From JACVCJ01 sp052437175 (GTDB lineage Bacteria > Bacteroidota > Bacteroidia > CAIKAF01), in NCBI GenBank assembly GCA_052437175.1, contig JBQVOK010000005.1, positions 1 through 64,000 of the forward strand: a stretch of 64,000 nt of DNA, read 5' to 3'. The notes under the pieces were generated by a model. That model was given only the letters and a program-made list of their open reading frames with translations, did no database searches and was not told where the DNA came from. Positions within the stretch are counted from its first letter, which is position 1; the number at the start of each line of letters is the position of its first letter. Shown here one piece after another: positions 25,830 to 35,091 of this stretch. The position numbers and the translations under genes were made by a program.

Positions 25830-27383
25830 TTATTTGGCTACGGCTACGGAACGTTTTTCGCGGATCACGGTCACTTTTACCTGTCCGGGATAGGTCATTT
25901 CGTTCTGTATGCGCTGCGAGATATTGAAGGCCAGTGCATCGCTTTCGTCGTCGGTCACCTTGTCGCTTTCCACGATCACGCGCAGTTCGCGGCCGGCCTG
26001 GATGGCATAGCTTTTCAGCACGCCGGGGTAGGCCAGGGCCAGTCCTTCCAGTTCTTTGATACGTTTGATGTAGCTTTCGGCGATCTCGCGGCGGGCACCC
26101 GGGCGGGCGCCGGAAATGGCGTCGCACACCTGCACGATGGGGCTCAGCATGGAGGTCATTTCTATTTCGTCGTGGTGGGCACCGATGGCGTTCACTACTT
26201 CGGCATTTTCTTTGTATTTCTCGGCCAGTTTGGCTCCGAACAGGGCGTGCGGCAGTTCTGTTTCACCGTCGGGCACTTTACCGATATCGTGGAGCAGACC
26301 GGCACGTTTGGCCAGTTTTACATTGAGTCCGAGTTCGGCGGCCATAATTCCGCAGAGGTTAGCTACTTCGCGGGAGTGCTGCAGCAGGTTCTGTCCGTAA
26401 GAACTGCGGTAGCGCATGCGGCCTACGTAGCGGATCAGTTCGGGGTGCAGGCCGTGGATACCCAGGTCGATGCAGGTACGTTTGCCGATCTCGATGATCT
26501 CGTCTTCCACCTGTTTCTTCACTTTTTCCACGATCTCCTCGATGCGGGCCGGGTGGATACGTCCGTCGGTCACCAGCTGGTGCAGGGCCAGGCGGGCAAT
26601 TTCGCGGCGGATGGGATCGAAGCAGGAGAGTACAATGGCCTCGGGGGTATCGTCGATGATGATCTCCACACCGGTGGCGCTTTCCAGGGCGCGTATATTA
26701 CGTCCTTCGCGGCCGATGATACGTCCTTTTACATCGTCGCTGTCCAGGTTGAACACGGTAATGGCGTTCTCGATGGCCGTTTCGGTACCGAGGCGCTGTA
26801 TCGACTGCAGGATAATTCGTTTGGCTTCGCGGTTGGCATTGAGCTTGGTTTCCTCGATAAGGTTCTGCATATAGCTGAGGGCGTCGGTCTGGGCTTCGGC
26901 CTTCAGGGTCTCTACCAGCTGTTCTTTGGCTTCGGCGGCGGTAAGGCCTGCGATGGTCTCGAGCTGCAGCACCTGGCGTTTGATCATTTTATCGAGTTCG
27001 TCCTTCTTTTTCTCCAGCACTTCCATTTGCTGGCTCAGGGCGTTGTTCTTATTGTCGAGGTCTTTTTCCTTACGGGTATTGTTCTCCAGTTTCTGCGAAA
27101 GCTGGTTTTCTTTCTGCAGGGCTTTTTTCTCGAGTTCGGCCAGGTTGCGGTTACGTTCGTTCACTTCTTTCTCGTGGGCGGATTTCAGTTCGAGAAATTT
27201 TTCTTTGGCCTGGGTTATTTTCTTTTGTTTGATCACTTCCCCTTCCTGTTCGGCCAGTTTCAGGGTTTCTTCGCTTTTCTTTCGTGTATTTTTCAGCAGA
27301 GCTGCCGAGGCCAGGAAGTACCCTCCTGCGGCTCCTGCCAGCAGGCCGGCTACGGCTGTAACGATTATGGTTATGAGATCCAT
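25830..27383 (-). CDS. rny: Ribonuclease Y
   Basis: Membrane-tethered endoribonuclease that starts mRNA decay. 517 residues: an N-terminal membrane helix (3-26), a long Lys/Glu-rich coiled coil (about 30-200), a KH domain with GRIIGREGRNIRALE (near 215-229) and an HD domain with the H-D pair in LLHDIGK. The C-terminal segment ends in TVIREKRSVAVAK as in the family. It lies downstream of zapA on the same strand. Confidence 0.95.
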   Translation of the reverse strand: MDLITIIVTAVAGLLAGAAGGYFLASAALLKNTRKKSEETLKLAEQEGEVIKQKKITQAKEKFLELKSAHEKEVNERNRNLAELEKKALQKENQLSQKLENNTRKEKDLDNKNNALSQQMEVLEKKKDELDKMIKRQVLQLETIAGLTAAEAKEQLVETLKAEAQTDALSYMQNLIEETKLNANREAKRIILQSIQRLGTETAIENAITVFNLDSDDVKGRIIGREGRNIRALESATGVEIIIDDTPEAIVLSCFDPIRREIARLALHQLVTDGRIHPARIEEIVEKVKKQVEDEIIEIGKRTCIDLGIHGLHPELIRYVGRMRYRSSYGQNLLQHSREVANLCGIMAAELGLNVKLAKRAGLLHDIGKVPDGETELPHALFGAKLAEKYKENAEVVNAIGAHHDEIEMTSMLSPIVQVCDAISGARPGARREIAESYIKRIKELEGLALAYPGVLKSYAIQAGRELRVIVESDKVTDDESDALAFNISQRIQNEMTYPGQVKVTVIREKRSVAVAK

Positions 27384-27460
27384 TGCGCTGTATATTATAT
27401 ATTTATGTAACTATTACCTGAGTTTTCAGGCTAAAGGTACGGGCAATGAAATCCGGGCTA

Positions 27461-27757
27461 TCAAACGTTGGTATCCGATAAGAGGCGGTCGATCTTCGAC
27501 AGCTTCTCGGTAAGGTCTTTTTCCGTTTCGGCAAGCTGACTGCTGCGTTGCAGCAACTGCACTCCCTGTTCCAGGGCGCACATGGCCAGCAGGTCCTGTT
27601 TATCCTTTACGGAAAAGGTCTCCTCGTATTTTTTTATCCTCTCGTTCAGAACGGAGGCTGCCTTCCGGATATTTTCCTCTTCGGAGGCATGTATGGTGAG
27701 CGGATAGGTTCGTCCGGCTATCTGTAACTTGATGGATAAGGTTGTTCCTGAGCTCAT
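27461..27757 (-). CDS. zapA: Cell division protein ZapA
   Basis: A 98-residue protein with the ZapA beta-alpha-beta head (IKLQIAGRTYPLTI, then EEENIRKAASVLNERI) and a C-terminal coiled coil. It promotes FtsZ bundling at midcell. The ATG overlaps the stop of the upstream coiled-coil gene by 4 bases (ATGA), so translation is coupled. Confidence 0.85.
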   Translation of the reverse strand: MSSGTTLSIKLQIAGRTYPLTIHASEEENIRKAASVLNERIKKYEETFSVKDKQDLLAMCALEQGVQLLQRSSQLAETEKDLTEKLSKIDRLLSDTNV

Positions 27758-28053
27758 ACATATCCTTTCAATTCACGAATGCACAGTTCTGTCTCCTCTA
27801 TCAGCACATCCAGTTTCTGTTTGATCGCTTCGGCCTTCAGGTTGCTTTCCGATATAAGACCGGGTTCCTGTAGCCTGTTGTTTTCTGCCTGCCGCGCGTC
27901 TGCCACTCTCCGGATATACTCGTCCCTTTCGGCCCTCAGTTCCGCTACAGCCTGCTGTAACGCGAGGTTCTCCTCCATCAGTGCCTGATGGGCATTGACC
28001 AGCCGTTCTACTTTTTCGGCCAGCTTTTCTGCCAGTGTCGAAGAGTTTTCCAT
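27754..28053 (-). CDS. Coiled-coil protein upstream of zapA
   Basis: A 99-residue, strongly charged coiled coil almost throughout (heptads from about residue 5 to 60 and 70 to 95). No signal peptide. Genes like this sit directly before zapA in many Bacteroidota, and the coupling suggests a division-associated partner, perhaps ZapB-like in role. That function is inference; sequence homology to ZapB is not evident. Confidence 0.7.
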   Translation of the reverse strand: MENSSTLAEKLAEKVERLVNAHQALMEENLALQQAVAELRAERDEYIRRVADARQAENNRLQEPGLISESNLKAEAIKQKLDVLIEETELCIRELKGYV

Positions 28054-28091
28054 TGAAAATCAGCTCTGTTTGCCGCTAAACATGCAAAGTA

Positions 28092-28099
28092 CAAATATA
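28092..28099 (-). promoter_or_regulatory. -7 promoter box for the coiled-coil/zapA transcript
   Basis: The minus strand reads TATATTTG, exact TAnnTTTG, 38 bases upstream of the ATG at 28053, in a 234-base AT-rich intergenic region (28054-28287) that holds no ORF. Confidence 0.45.
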
Positions 28100-28287
28100 T
28101 GTTTTTTGAATGTCTTTTCGCAGCAAAATTATCAGAACTTTAATTCATTTTTGCAATATATTTATAGTCAGATTTTTACAATATTTTTGGACAGCCCCCT
28201 AACTACATTCCTTTTTAATTTGCAGAAATTAAACAAATCCTTTCCGTTTTTTTTCATTGTTTTGTTGAAATTTCTATTCCGCTTATT

Positions 28288-28737
28288 ATGGCACTTGTCA
28301 ATACGATCAACGACGACATAAAGAAGGCTATGCTGGCAAAAGATGCCGTGGCATTAGCCGCATTACGGGCAATTAAATCGGCCATACTGCTGGCACAGAC
28401 CGACGGCAGCGGAAAAGAACTGGACGAAGCGGGAGAGCTGGCACTGCTGAACCGCATGGTGAAACAGCGCAAAGACAGTATTTCGGTGTACGAACAGCAG
28501 GGCAGGGCCGACCTGGCCGCCGAGGAAAAGGCACAGCTGGCCGTGATCGAAAAGTTCCTGCCTGCACAAATGAGCCCCGAAGAGATCGAAACGCTTGTAC
28601 GCGCAACGATCGGCGAACTGGGCGCATCCGGACCTAAGGACATGGGTAAGGTAATGGGAGCCCTGCAGCCGAAGACCGCCGGCCGCGCCGACGGAAAACT
28701 GCTGGCCGAAACCGTAAAACGCGTCCTGGGCAATTAA
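28288..28737 (+). CDS. GatB/YqeY domain protein
   Basis: A 149-residue cytosolic helical protein matching YqeY: INDDIKKAMLAKD near the start, LNRMVKQRKDSI, then EKFLPAQMS and KDMGKVMGAL. It resembles the tail domain of the GatB amidotransferase subunit, which touches tRNA; the stand-alone form has no settled role. topA begins 22 bases downstream. Confidence 0.9.
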   Translation: MALVNTINDDIKKAMLAKDAVALAALRAIKSAILLAQTDGSGKELDEAGELALLNRMVKQRKDSISVYEQQGRADLAAEEKAQLAVIEKFLPAQMSPEEIETLVRATIGELGASGPKDMGKVMGALQPKTAGRADGKLLAETVKRVLGN

Positions 28738-28759
28738 TTATAGCGACTACAAAAACATT

Positions 28760-31063
28760 ATGGCAAAAAATCTGGTTATTGTTGAGTCACCGGCCAAGGC
28801 CAAAACCATAGAGGGATTCCTGGGAAAGGACTTTACCGTGAAATCGAGCTACGGGCACGTACGCGACCTTTCCGAAAAAGGCATCTCGGTGGATGTAAAG
28901 AATAATTTTGAACCTAAATACGAGATCAGCGCCGACAAGAAAAAAGTGATCAGCGAACTGAAGGACCTGGTAAAGAAAAGCGAAACCGTATGGCTTGCGT
29001 CCGATGAGGACCGCGAAGGAGAAGCGATCGCCTGGCACCTGAAGGAAACGCTGAATCTCGAAGACGGTAAGACCCGCCGCATCGTGTTCAATGAAATTAC
29101 TAAAAATGCGATCCTGAAAGCGATCGAGAAACCGCGCCAGATCGACCTGAACCTCGTGAACGCCCAGCAGGCCCGCCGCGTGCTCGACCGCCTCGTGGGT
29201 TACGAAATATCGCCCGTACTCTGGAAAAAGGTAAAACCTTCGCTTTCGGCAGGCCGTGTACAATCGGTGGCCGTGCGTCTCATCGTGGAACGCGAGCGCG
29301 AACGTTCGGCCTTTAAATCGGTATCGGCCTTTCGTGTTACCGGCGTGTTCAAAGTGGGCTCTTCTAAGATACGTGCAGAACTGAACAAACGCTTCGCCAC
29401 CGAAAAAGAGGCCCTCGATTTCCTGGAAAAATGCACGTCGGCCGATTTCAGTATCGGTTCGGTGGAGACCAAGCCCGGTAAACGTACGCCGGCAGCGCCC
29501 TTCACTACATCTACCCTGCAACAGGAAGCCGGCCGTAAACTGGGGTACAGCGTAACGCGCACCATGACCCTGGCCCAGAAACTCTACGAAGAAGGAAAGA
29601 TCACCTATATGCGTACCGACTCCGTAAACCTGTCGGATACGGCGCTGGAAGGCGCTTCGGCACAGATCGGCACGCAGTATGGCGATAAATATATACAGAC
29701 CCGTAAGTTCACCACCAAGAGCAAAGGCGCCCAGGAAGCGCACGAGGCCATACGCCCCACGCATTTCGAAGAACTGAAGGTGAGCACGGACTCCGGCGCC
29801 CAGAAACTGTACGAACTGATCTGGAAACGTACCGTGGCCTCGCAGATGGCCGATGCCGTGCTGGAAAAGACCACGGTGGAGATACAGGGCTCCGGCCTCA
29901 CGGAAAAGTTCGTGGCCCGCGGCGAAGTGATCAAATTTGACGGTTTCCTGAAAGTATACATGGAAAGTACCGACGAAGAAGAGGAAGAAGAGAACGACGA
30001 CCAGATACTGCCGGCCGTGAAAAAGGGCGATGCCCTGCAGCGCCAGATCATTACGGCGGTGGAAAAATTTTCGATCCCACCGGCCCGCTACACGGAGGCC
30101 AGCCTGGTAAAGAAACTCGAAGAGCTGGGTATAGGCCGCCCGAGTACCTATGCGCCAACGATCACTACCATTCAGAAAAGAGGATACGTAGAACGCAAGG
30201 ACCTGGAAGGTACGCCGCGTAACTACAGCATTCTTACCCTGGAAAAAAGCAAGGTGGATAAGGAAGTAAAGACCGAAATGACCGGTGCGGACCGCAATAA
30301 GCTGTTCCCGACGGACATCGGTACCATTGTGACCGACTTTCTCACCGAACATTTTAAGCAGATACTCGACTATAACTTTACCGCAAGGGTAGAGAAGGAG
30401 TTCGACGAAATAGCCGAAGGCCTCATGGAATGGCAGGATATGCTGAAGGATTTTTACGGTCCGTTCCACGAAACGGTGGAGCATACCGAAAAGCACAGCG
30501 AACGCGCCAAAGGCAAACGCGAACTGGGCGTAGACCCGGCTTCCGGTAAAAACGTATATGCCCTCATCGGCCGTTATGGCCCCATGGCCCAGATCGGGGA
30601 GGCCGAGGACGAGGAAAAACCGCGCTTTGCCAGCCTGCAGAAGAACCAGAGCATCGAGACCATTACCCTGGAAGAAGCGCTTTCGCTCTTTAAACTGCCC
30701 AAACCGATCGGCATTTTCGAAGACGAGGAAATGGTGGTGGGCGTAGGCCGTTTTGGGCCGTACGTACGCCATGCCGGCAAGTTCTACTCCCTGCCCAAGG
30801 GGGCCGACCCGCTCGATTTCCAGATGGGAGAGGCCATTAAGCTGATCGAGGAGAAACGCATCGCCGACAGCAACAAGACCATCAAGGAATTTGAAGGTAC
30901 CGACATACAGGTGCTCAACGGCCGTTTTGGGCCGTACATAAAACAGGGCAAAGAGAATTACAAGATACCGAAGGGTACCGAGCCCGCAGCACTTACGCTG
31001 GAAGAGGTACAGAAGATCATTGCCGAAGCGCCCGCCAAAAAACCAAAGAAAAAAGCCAGGTAA
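28760..31063 (+). CDS. topA: DNA topoisomerase I (type IA)
   Basis: Relaxes negative supercoils by a single-strand break. 767 residues: a TOPRIM domain from residue 5 (VIVESPAKAKTI) with DEDREGEAIAWHL near 82-94, and the catalytic Tyr283 in ITYMRTDS. No C4 zinc fingers are present. Instead the C-terminus has three repeats centred on GRYGP or GRFGPYV/I (topoisomerase C-terminal repeats) and a basic tail (KKPKKKAR). Typical of Bacteroidota TopA. Confidence 0.95.
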   Translation: MAKNLVIVESPAKAKTIEGFLGKDFTVKSSYGHVRDLSEKGISVDVKNNFEPKYEISADKKKVISELKDLVKKSETVWLASDEDREGEAIAWHLKETLNLEDGKTRRIVFNEITKNAILKAIEKPRQIDLNLVNAQQARRVLDRLVGYEISPVLWKKVKPSLSAGRVQSVAVRLIVERERERSAFKSVSAFRVTGVFKVGSSKIRAELNKRFATEKEALDFLEKCTSADFSIGSVETKPGKRTPAAPFTTSTLQQEAGRKLGYSVTRTMTLAQKLYEEGKITYMRTDSVNLSDTALEGASAQIGTQYGDKYIQTRKFTTKSKGAQEAHEAIRPTHFEELKVSTDSGAQKLYELIWKRTVASQMADAVLEKTTVEIQGSGLTEKFVARGEVIKFDGFLKVYMESTDEEEEEENDDQILPAVKKGDALQRQIITAVEKFSIPPARYTEASLVKKLEELGIGRPSTYAPTITTIQKRGYVERKDLEGTPRNYSILTLEKSKVDKEVKTEMTGADRNKLFPTDIGTIVTDFLTEHFKQILDYNFTARVEKEFDEIAEGLMEWQDMLKDFYGPFHETVEHTEKHSERAKGKRELGVDPASGKNVYALIGRYGPMAQIGEAEDEEKPRFASLQKNQSIETITLEEALSLFKLPKPIGIFEDEEMVVGVGRFGPYVRHAGKFYSLPKGADPLDFQMGEAIKLIEEKRIADSNKTIKEFEGTDIQVLNGRFGPYIKQGKENYKIPKGTEPAALTLEEVQKIIAEAPAKKPKKKAR

Positions 31064-31087
31064 ACTGCGGCTTGTAAACGATATCAG

Positions 31088-31122
31088 AAGGTCTTCTTTC
31101 GCGGTTGCGGAAGGAGACCTTT
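31088..31122 (+). terminator. Hairpin after topA
   Basis: AAGGTCT and AGACCTT flank an imperfect inner stem (CTTTCGC/GCGGAAG). The T-rich tail is weak, so termination may be partial. Confidence 0.45.
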
Positions 31123-31197
31123 GTCTTTACAATGTATTGTTGAATAGTTTCGGATAAGTTCCTGTGCGGGCGCCGCCTTGTTTTTTACCTTTAGGCC

Positions 31198-32373
31198 ATG
31201 AATTTTATGGAATTCTTTTCACCGGTACCGGGTTTTTTGCTTCCCGACCGGCCTAACGGCGACCGCCTGGGCGATTCGATCCGCTATTTCGGTAATGTGG
31301 GCGCTTTTCCCGACCTCAGCAACCGGCCCGACCTGCTGCTGCTGGGCCTGGGCGAACGTAAGGACGGCACGGTGGACAACCGTTACCCCGACGAGATCCG
31401 TAAACATCTTTATACCTTATATAAAGGACTGTATAAGCCCGACCTGGCCGATGCAGGCAATATCCGTTTTGAAGGTCTGGGTGAAGCCGAGACCGAAGAC
31501 GACCGTATTGTGGAGGCCCTGAGCTGGGCCATGAACTCGGCCGGACTGGTGATCCTGCTGGGGCACAGCCAGGACTATACCTGGCATATACACGAAGCCT
31601 ACCGCCGCCGCAACATGTACTTTAACCTCTGCGTGATCGACGCCTCGCTCGATATGGGCGATGAGGCCGAAGAACTGGATGCCTCCAACTGGCTGGGCAA
31701 AATACTCTTCAACCGCCTGAACAAACTCTTTAACGTAAGCCTGATGGGCTACCAGAACTACCTGGTGCCGCCCCGCCTGGTGCAGACCTTCCGCGATCTG
31801 CATTTTGACGTGGTACGCCTGGGCGATCTGCGGGCGCAGATGGAAGAGGCCGAACCTTACCTGCGCGATGCGGATGTGGTGAGTATCGACGCTTCCTCGA
31901 TGCAGTATTCGGCCTGTCCGGCGGCCCGGGAGCAATGGCCCAACGGTCTGCGCGGCGAAGAACTGTGCCGCATGGCCCGCTACCTGGGTATGAGTCCCAA
32001 ACTGGCCTGTGCAGGCGTGTTCAACCTGGATACGGATTCGCCGCAGTTCAGCCTGGGCGCTTCGGCCATGGCCCAGGTGGTATGGCACATCATCGACGGC
32101 TTTTATGCACGTACGGTAGACAATCCTGATTTCTCTTCTTCGGAGTATTTATCGTACGAAGTGGCCGGCGACACCGAAAGCAGCAGCCTGCGCTTTTACC
32201 AGAACCGTATTTCGGGCCGCTGGTGGCTGCGGATACCCTTACCCATCGATCTGCAGATACAGTATAATGTACCCGAATTTGTGGTGCCTTGCTCCGAGAA
32301 GGATTACCTGGCTGCTACCATGAATGAGGTGCCTGAACGCTGGATGAACTCTTTAAAAAAGTTAAATTTGTAA
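31198..32373 (+). CDS. Arginase/formiminoglutamase-fold protein lacking metal ligands
   Basis: The 391-residue product follows the ureohydrolase order: LGLGERKDG near 50, a helix pair, LGHSQDYTW at 121-129, IDASLDMGD at 147-155 and SIDASSMQYSACP at 229-241. In active enzymes these read GGGHD/E, DAHxD and SIDxDxxDP and bind two Mn ions. Here His123, Asp148 and Asp231 survive but the other ligands are replaced, so hydrolase activity is unlikely. It lies between topA and the T9SS cluster. I recall a similar protein near gld genes in other Bacteroidota, but cannot verify it here. Possibly a binding protein. Confidence 0.75.
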   Translation: MNFMEFFSPVPGFLLPDRPNGDRLGDSIRYFGNVGAFPDLSNRPDLLLLGLGERKDGTVDNRYPDEIRKHLYTLYKGLYKPDLADAGNIRFEGLGEAETEDDRIVEALSWAMNSAGLVILLGHSQDYTWHIHEAYRRRNMYFNLCVIDASLDMGDEAEELDASNWLGKILFNRLNKLFNVSLMGYQNYLVPPRLVQTFRDLHFDVVRLGDLRAQMEEAEPYLRDADVVSIDASSMQYSACPAAREQWPNGLRGEELCRMARYLGMSPKLACAGVFNLDTDSPQFSLGASAMAQVVWHIIDGFYARTVDNPDFSSSEYLSYEVAGDTESSSLRFYQNRISGRWWLRIPLPIDLQIQYNVPEFVVPCSEKDYLAATMNEVPERWMNSLKKLNL

Positions 32374-32444
32374 TCCATTAATAATCAAATAATTAATTCA
32401 ACTTCGTAAGCAGAAATGAACATTTTTTTGTTAATCATTTGCAC

Positions 32445-32472
32445 TTGTTAAGAAAAATTATTCGTATGTTTA
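32445..32472 (+). promoter_or_regulatory. Candidate promoter for the T9SS cluster
   Basis: TTG at 32445-32447 and TATGTTTA at 32465-32472 are 17 bases apart. The -7 box misses the last G of the consensus. The region upstream is AT-rich (32374-32515). Confidence 0.35.
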
Positions 32473-32515
32473 CGTTTCAAAATTATATTATTTGAGAAAC
32501 ATATACCGCAACTGT

Positions 32516-33493
32516 ATGAAATTCAAATCCTTGTTTGCTCTTGGGGCCTTTTTCGCCCTCAATAACAGCTTGTTTTCTCAACAAGACCCTCAGTTTACCC
32601 AATTCTATTTTAACAAAACATTTATTAATCCGGCTGCGGCAGGGATTCACAATAATATTTGTGTAAACCTCATGAACCGCTATCAGTGGGCGGGTTTCGA
32701 GGGTTCTCCGCTTACCAACCAGCTTACGGTGGATGCGGGTCTTAAAAACATTATAGGTCACGACGTAGGTGTGGGCCTCAGTGTCTACAACGACCGTCTC
32801 GGTTTCTTTAATCATACGGGGCTGCGCCTTGCGGGTGCATACGGTTTCCAGGTAGGTGGCACAGGCCGTCTGCGTGTGGGTATCGACCTGGGTTTCATGA
32901 ACACGATCGTGGACGGTTCCAAATGGCAGGCTCCCCAGACGGTTCTGGGCGATCCGCTGATCCCGGCTTCCGGTTCGGGGCTTACCTTCAATGCCGGTGC
33001 CGGTGTATACTACCAGGCCAATAACTGGTATGCAGGTATCTCTGCATCCAACATCCCGGGCCTGCGCGCCAAGAACGTGAACATTACACAGGCCCGTCAC
33101 ATGTACATCATGGGCGGTTATACCTTCCAGGGTGTGGGTAATCCGCGCCTGGACATCAATCCGAACGCGATCATCAAAACCGATTTCAAATACATTCCTT
33201 CGTTCGACATCAACTGTAATATTATCTGGGATAAGCGTTACTGGGGTGGTCTTACCTACCGTTTCCAGGATATGATCTCGATCGGCGGCGGTGCCGTGAT
33301 CTGGCAGACCTCGAAACACAACCTGACCGCAAGCTATACGTACGATCTCACCACATCACGTATCCTGCGCTTCAGTTCGGGCAGCCACGAGCTCCTGCTG
33401 AAATACTGCTTCGTGATCGAGCTCAATCAGCCGTCCGGCGGAGGATTCATTGTACGTGACCTGGGTTCAAGAGCGCGCAGATATGCGCCGTAG
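32516..33493 (+). CDS. porP: PorP/SprF family outer-membrane protein
   Basis: The ATG at 32516 gives a 325-residue protein with a signal peptide (cleavage near SLFSQ). The mature start QDPQFTQFYFNKTFINPAAAG is the PorP/SprF hallmark. The rest alternates as an outer-membrane beta barrel ending in a basic tail (SRARRYAP). In known systems PorP/SprF proteins bind T9SS cargo or the GldK/N ring at the outer membrane. Its place directly before gldK argues for a role as a core component. The gene name is by family and position. Confidence 0.85.
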   Translation: MKFKSLFALGAFFALNNSLFSQQDPQFTQFYFNKTFINPAAAGIHNNICVNLMNRYQWAGFEGSPLTNQLTVDAGLKNIIGHDVGVGLSVYNDRLGFFNHTGLRLAGAYGFQVGGTGRLRVGIDLGFMNTIVDGSKWQAPQTVLGDPLIPASGSGLTFNAGAGVYYQANNWYAGISASNIPGLRAKNVNITQARHMYIMGGYTFQGVGNPRLDINPNAIIKTDFKYIPSFDINCNIIWDKRYWGGLTYRFQDMISIGGGAVIWQTSKHNLTASYTYDLTTSRILRFSSGSHELLLKYCFVIELNQPSGGGFIVRDLGSRARRYAP

Positions 33494-33605
33494 TTTCGTT
33501 AAATTTTACAAAATAATTAACGAAAAGTATCATTAATTTAGGAAGCTACCGTTTAATACCATAAAATTGCATCTCTTAAAAGTTTTCAAGAAATCTGTGT
33601 TGAAA

Positions 33606-34934
33606 ATGAAAAAGCAAAATCTCAGAAAAGTTGTTTTGGCCGGAGCAGTAGCCGCTACCGTGTATAGCTGCGGCGACCCCTACGGAGGTCAGCTGGTAGG
33701 CGCTCAAAACAGACCCAAGTGGTATCAGCCCGATCCGTTCGGTATGGTATACGTTCCCATGGGTAGCTATAATATGGGTCCTTCCGACCAGGATGTGCCG
33801 AGTAACTTTACTTCGCAGTCGAAGACGGTTACTGTAGAGGCCTTCTACATGGATCAGACTGAAATATCCAATAACGAGTACCGCCAGTACGTGGAATGGG
33901 TTCGTGACTCTATGGCGCGCCGCCTCCTGGGCGAAGCCGGCATAGACGGATTCTATATCCCGGATGAAGAATACGAAGAGTACGTTCAGAACCTGAACCT
34001 GCCCGATCCTCCGCTGCTGAACTGGAGAACGCGTATCGAATGGGAAGATCCCGATCAGGCAGACGCCCTGGAAGAGATGTATTATCCGCAGAAAGAACGT
34101 TACTACAAAAAACGCGAACTCGACGTTCGTAAATATGTATACGAATATTACTTCATCGACTACAAAATGGCCGCTGCCGATCCCGAGCGTGGTCAGGACG
34201 ACAGAAGTCCGTTCCTGCGGAAAGAACGTGTAAAGGTATATCCCGATACACTGGTTTGGGTAGCCGACTACACCTATTCCTACAACGAGCCGCATACCAA
34301 AATGTATTTCTGGCACCCGGCGTATGACGATTATCCGGTAGTAGGCGTTACCTGGAAACAGGCCAACGGTTTCTCGAACTGGAGAACGAATTTTATGAAC
34401 AACTACCTGCAGAACCGCGGTGAGTTCCCGGTACACGATTTCCGTCTTCCTACCGAAGCGGAATGGGAATACGCTGCACGCGGAGGCCTGGAATTATCAC
34501 CGTACCCCTGGGGCGGTCCGTATATCCGTAACTCCAAAGGTTGTTTCCTGGGTAACTTCAAACCGCTGCGCGGTAACTATATCGATGACGGTGGCGCCAA
34601 AACCGTACAGGTTGAATCGTACAACCCGAACGGATACGGTCTCTACTGTATGGCAGGTAACGTAGCCGAATGGTGTCGTGATGCCTTCGAAGAATCAGGC
34701 TACAGCTTTGCGCATGACCTGAACCCGGATTTCTATTATGAAGCCAAAGACGGTGCGCTGGACGGTCCGATCGCCCTGCGTCGTAAGGTGATACGCGGAG
34801 GTTCCTGGAAAGATGTGGGATTCTTCCTGCAGACATCTTCACGTACCTACGAATATCAGGATTCCTGCAAATCGTTCATCGGGTTCCGTAATGTGCAAAC
34901 ATTTATGGGTAGAGCAAAAGAAGATTATAAGTAA
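33606..34934 (+). CDS. gldK: T9SS ring lipoprotein GldK (PorK)
   Basis: The ATG at 33606 gives MKKQNLRKVVLAGAVAATVYSC with a lipobox Cys at residue 22; the longer frame has no sensible start. 442 residues with the formylglycine-generating-enzyme-like (SUMF1) fold typical of GldK: PMGSYNMGPSD, DQTEISNNEYR, RLPTEAEWEYAARGG, GNVAEWCRDAF and RGGSWKD. GldK forms the periplasmic ring of the T9SS with GldN, attached under the outer membrane. A gldK-specific insertion lies between about residues 95 and 225. Confidence 0.95.
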   Translation: MKKQNLRKVVLAGAVAATVYSCGDPYGGQLVGAQNRPKWYQPDPFGMVYVPMGSYNMGPSDQDVPSNFTSQSKTVTVEAFYMDQTEISNNEYRQYVEWVRDSMARRLLGEAGIDGFYIPDEEYEEYVQNLNLPDPPLLNWRTRIEWEDPDQADALEEMYYPQKERYYKKRELDVRKYVYEYYFIDYKMAAADPERGQDDRSPFLRKERVKVYPDTLVWVADYTYSYNEPHTKMYFWHPAYDDYPVVGVTWKQANGFSNWRTNFMNNYLQNRGEFPVHDFRLPTEAEWEYAARGGLELSPYPWGGPYIRNSKGCFLGNFKPLRGNYIDDGGAKTVQVESYNPNGYGLYCMAGNVAEWCRDAFEESGYSFAHDLNPDFYYEAKDGALDGPIALRRKVIRGGSWKDVGFFLQTSSRTYEYQDSCKSFIGFRNVQTFMGRAKEDYK

Positions 34935-34999
34935 GTTACTTCTTTCCTGACAACAACATAAATTCCATTTCTTTTATCAACTTTTAAAAATGCCTAAAT

Positions 35000-35007
35000 T
35001 ATGTTTG
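35000..35007 (+). promoter_or_regulatory. Possible internal promoter before gldL
   Basis: TATGTTTG, exact TAnnTTTG, lies in the 157-base gap between gldK and gldL, 85 bases before the gldL ATG. The gap is the widest within the T9SS core genes before gldN. Confidence 0.35.
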
Positions 35008-35091
35008 CCCTGTGTGAACGGTATATGTAATGGAGGTATATTAGCATAGGTAAAACCAAAACGAACAATAAAAAAACAAAAGAAAAGCGTT

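Noticed and set aside
28054..28287. Possible small RNA in the AT-rich gap between the coiled-coil gene and yqeY
   Set aside because: The region is AT-rich with no terminator or stem that would mark an RNA gene; it fits a divergent promoter region.
28787..30772. Antisense open frame of 661 residues over topA
   Set aside because: Same codon-bias effect; topA has all its catalytic motifs on the plus strand.
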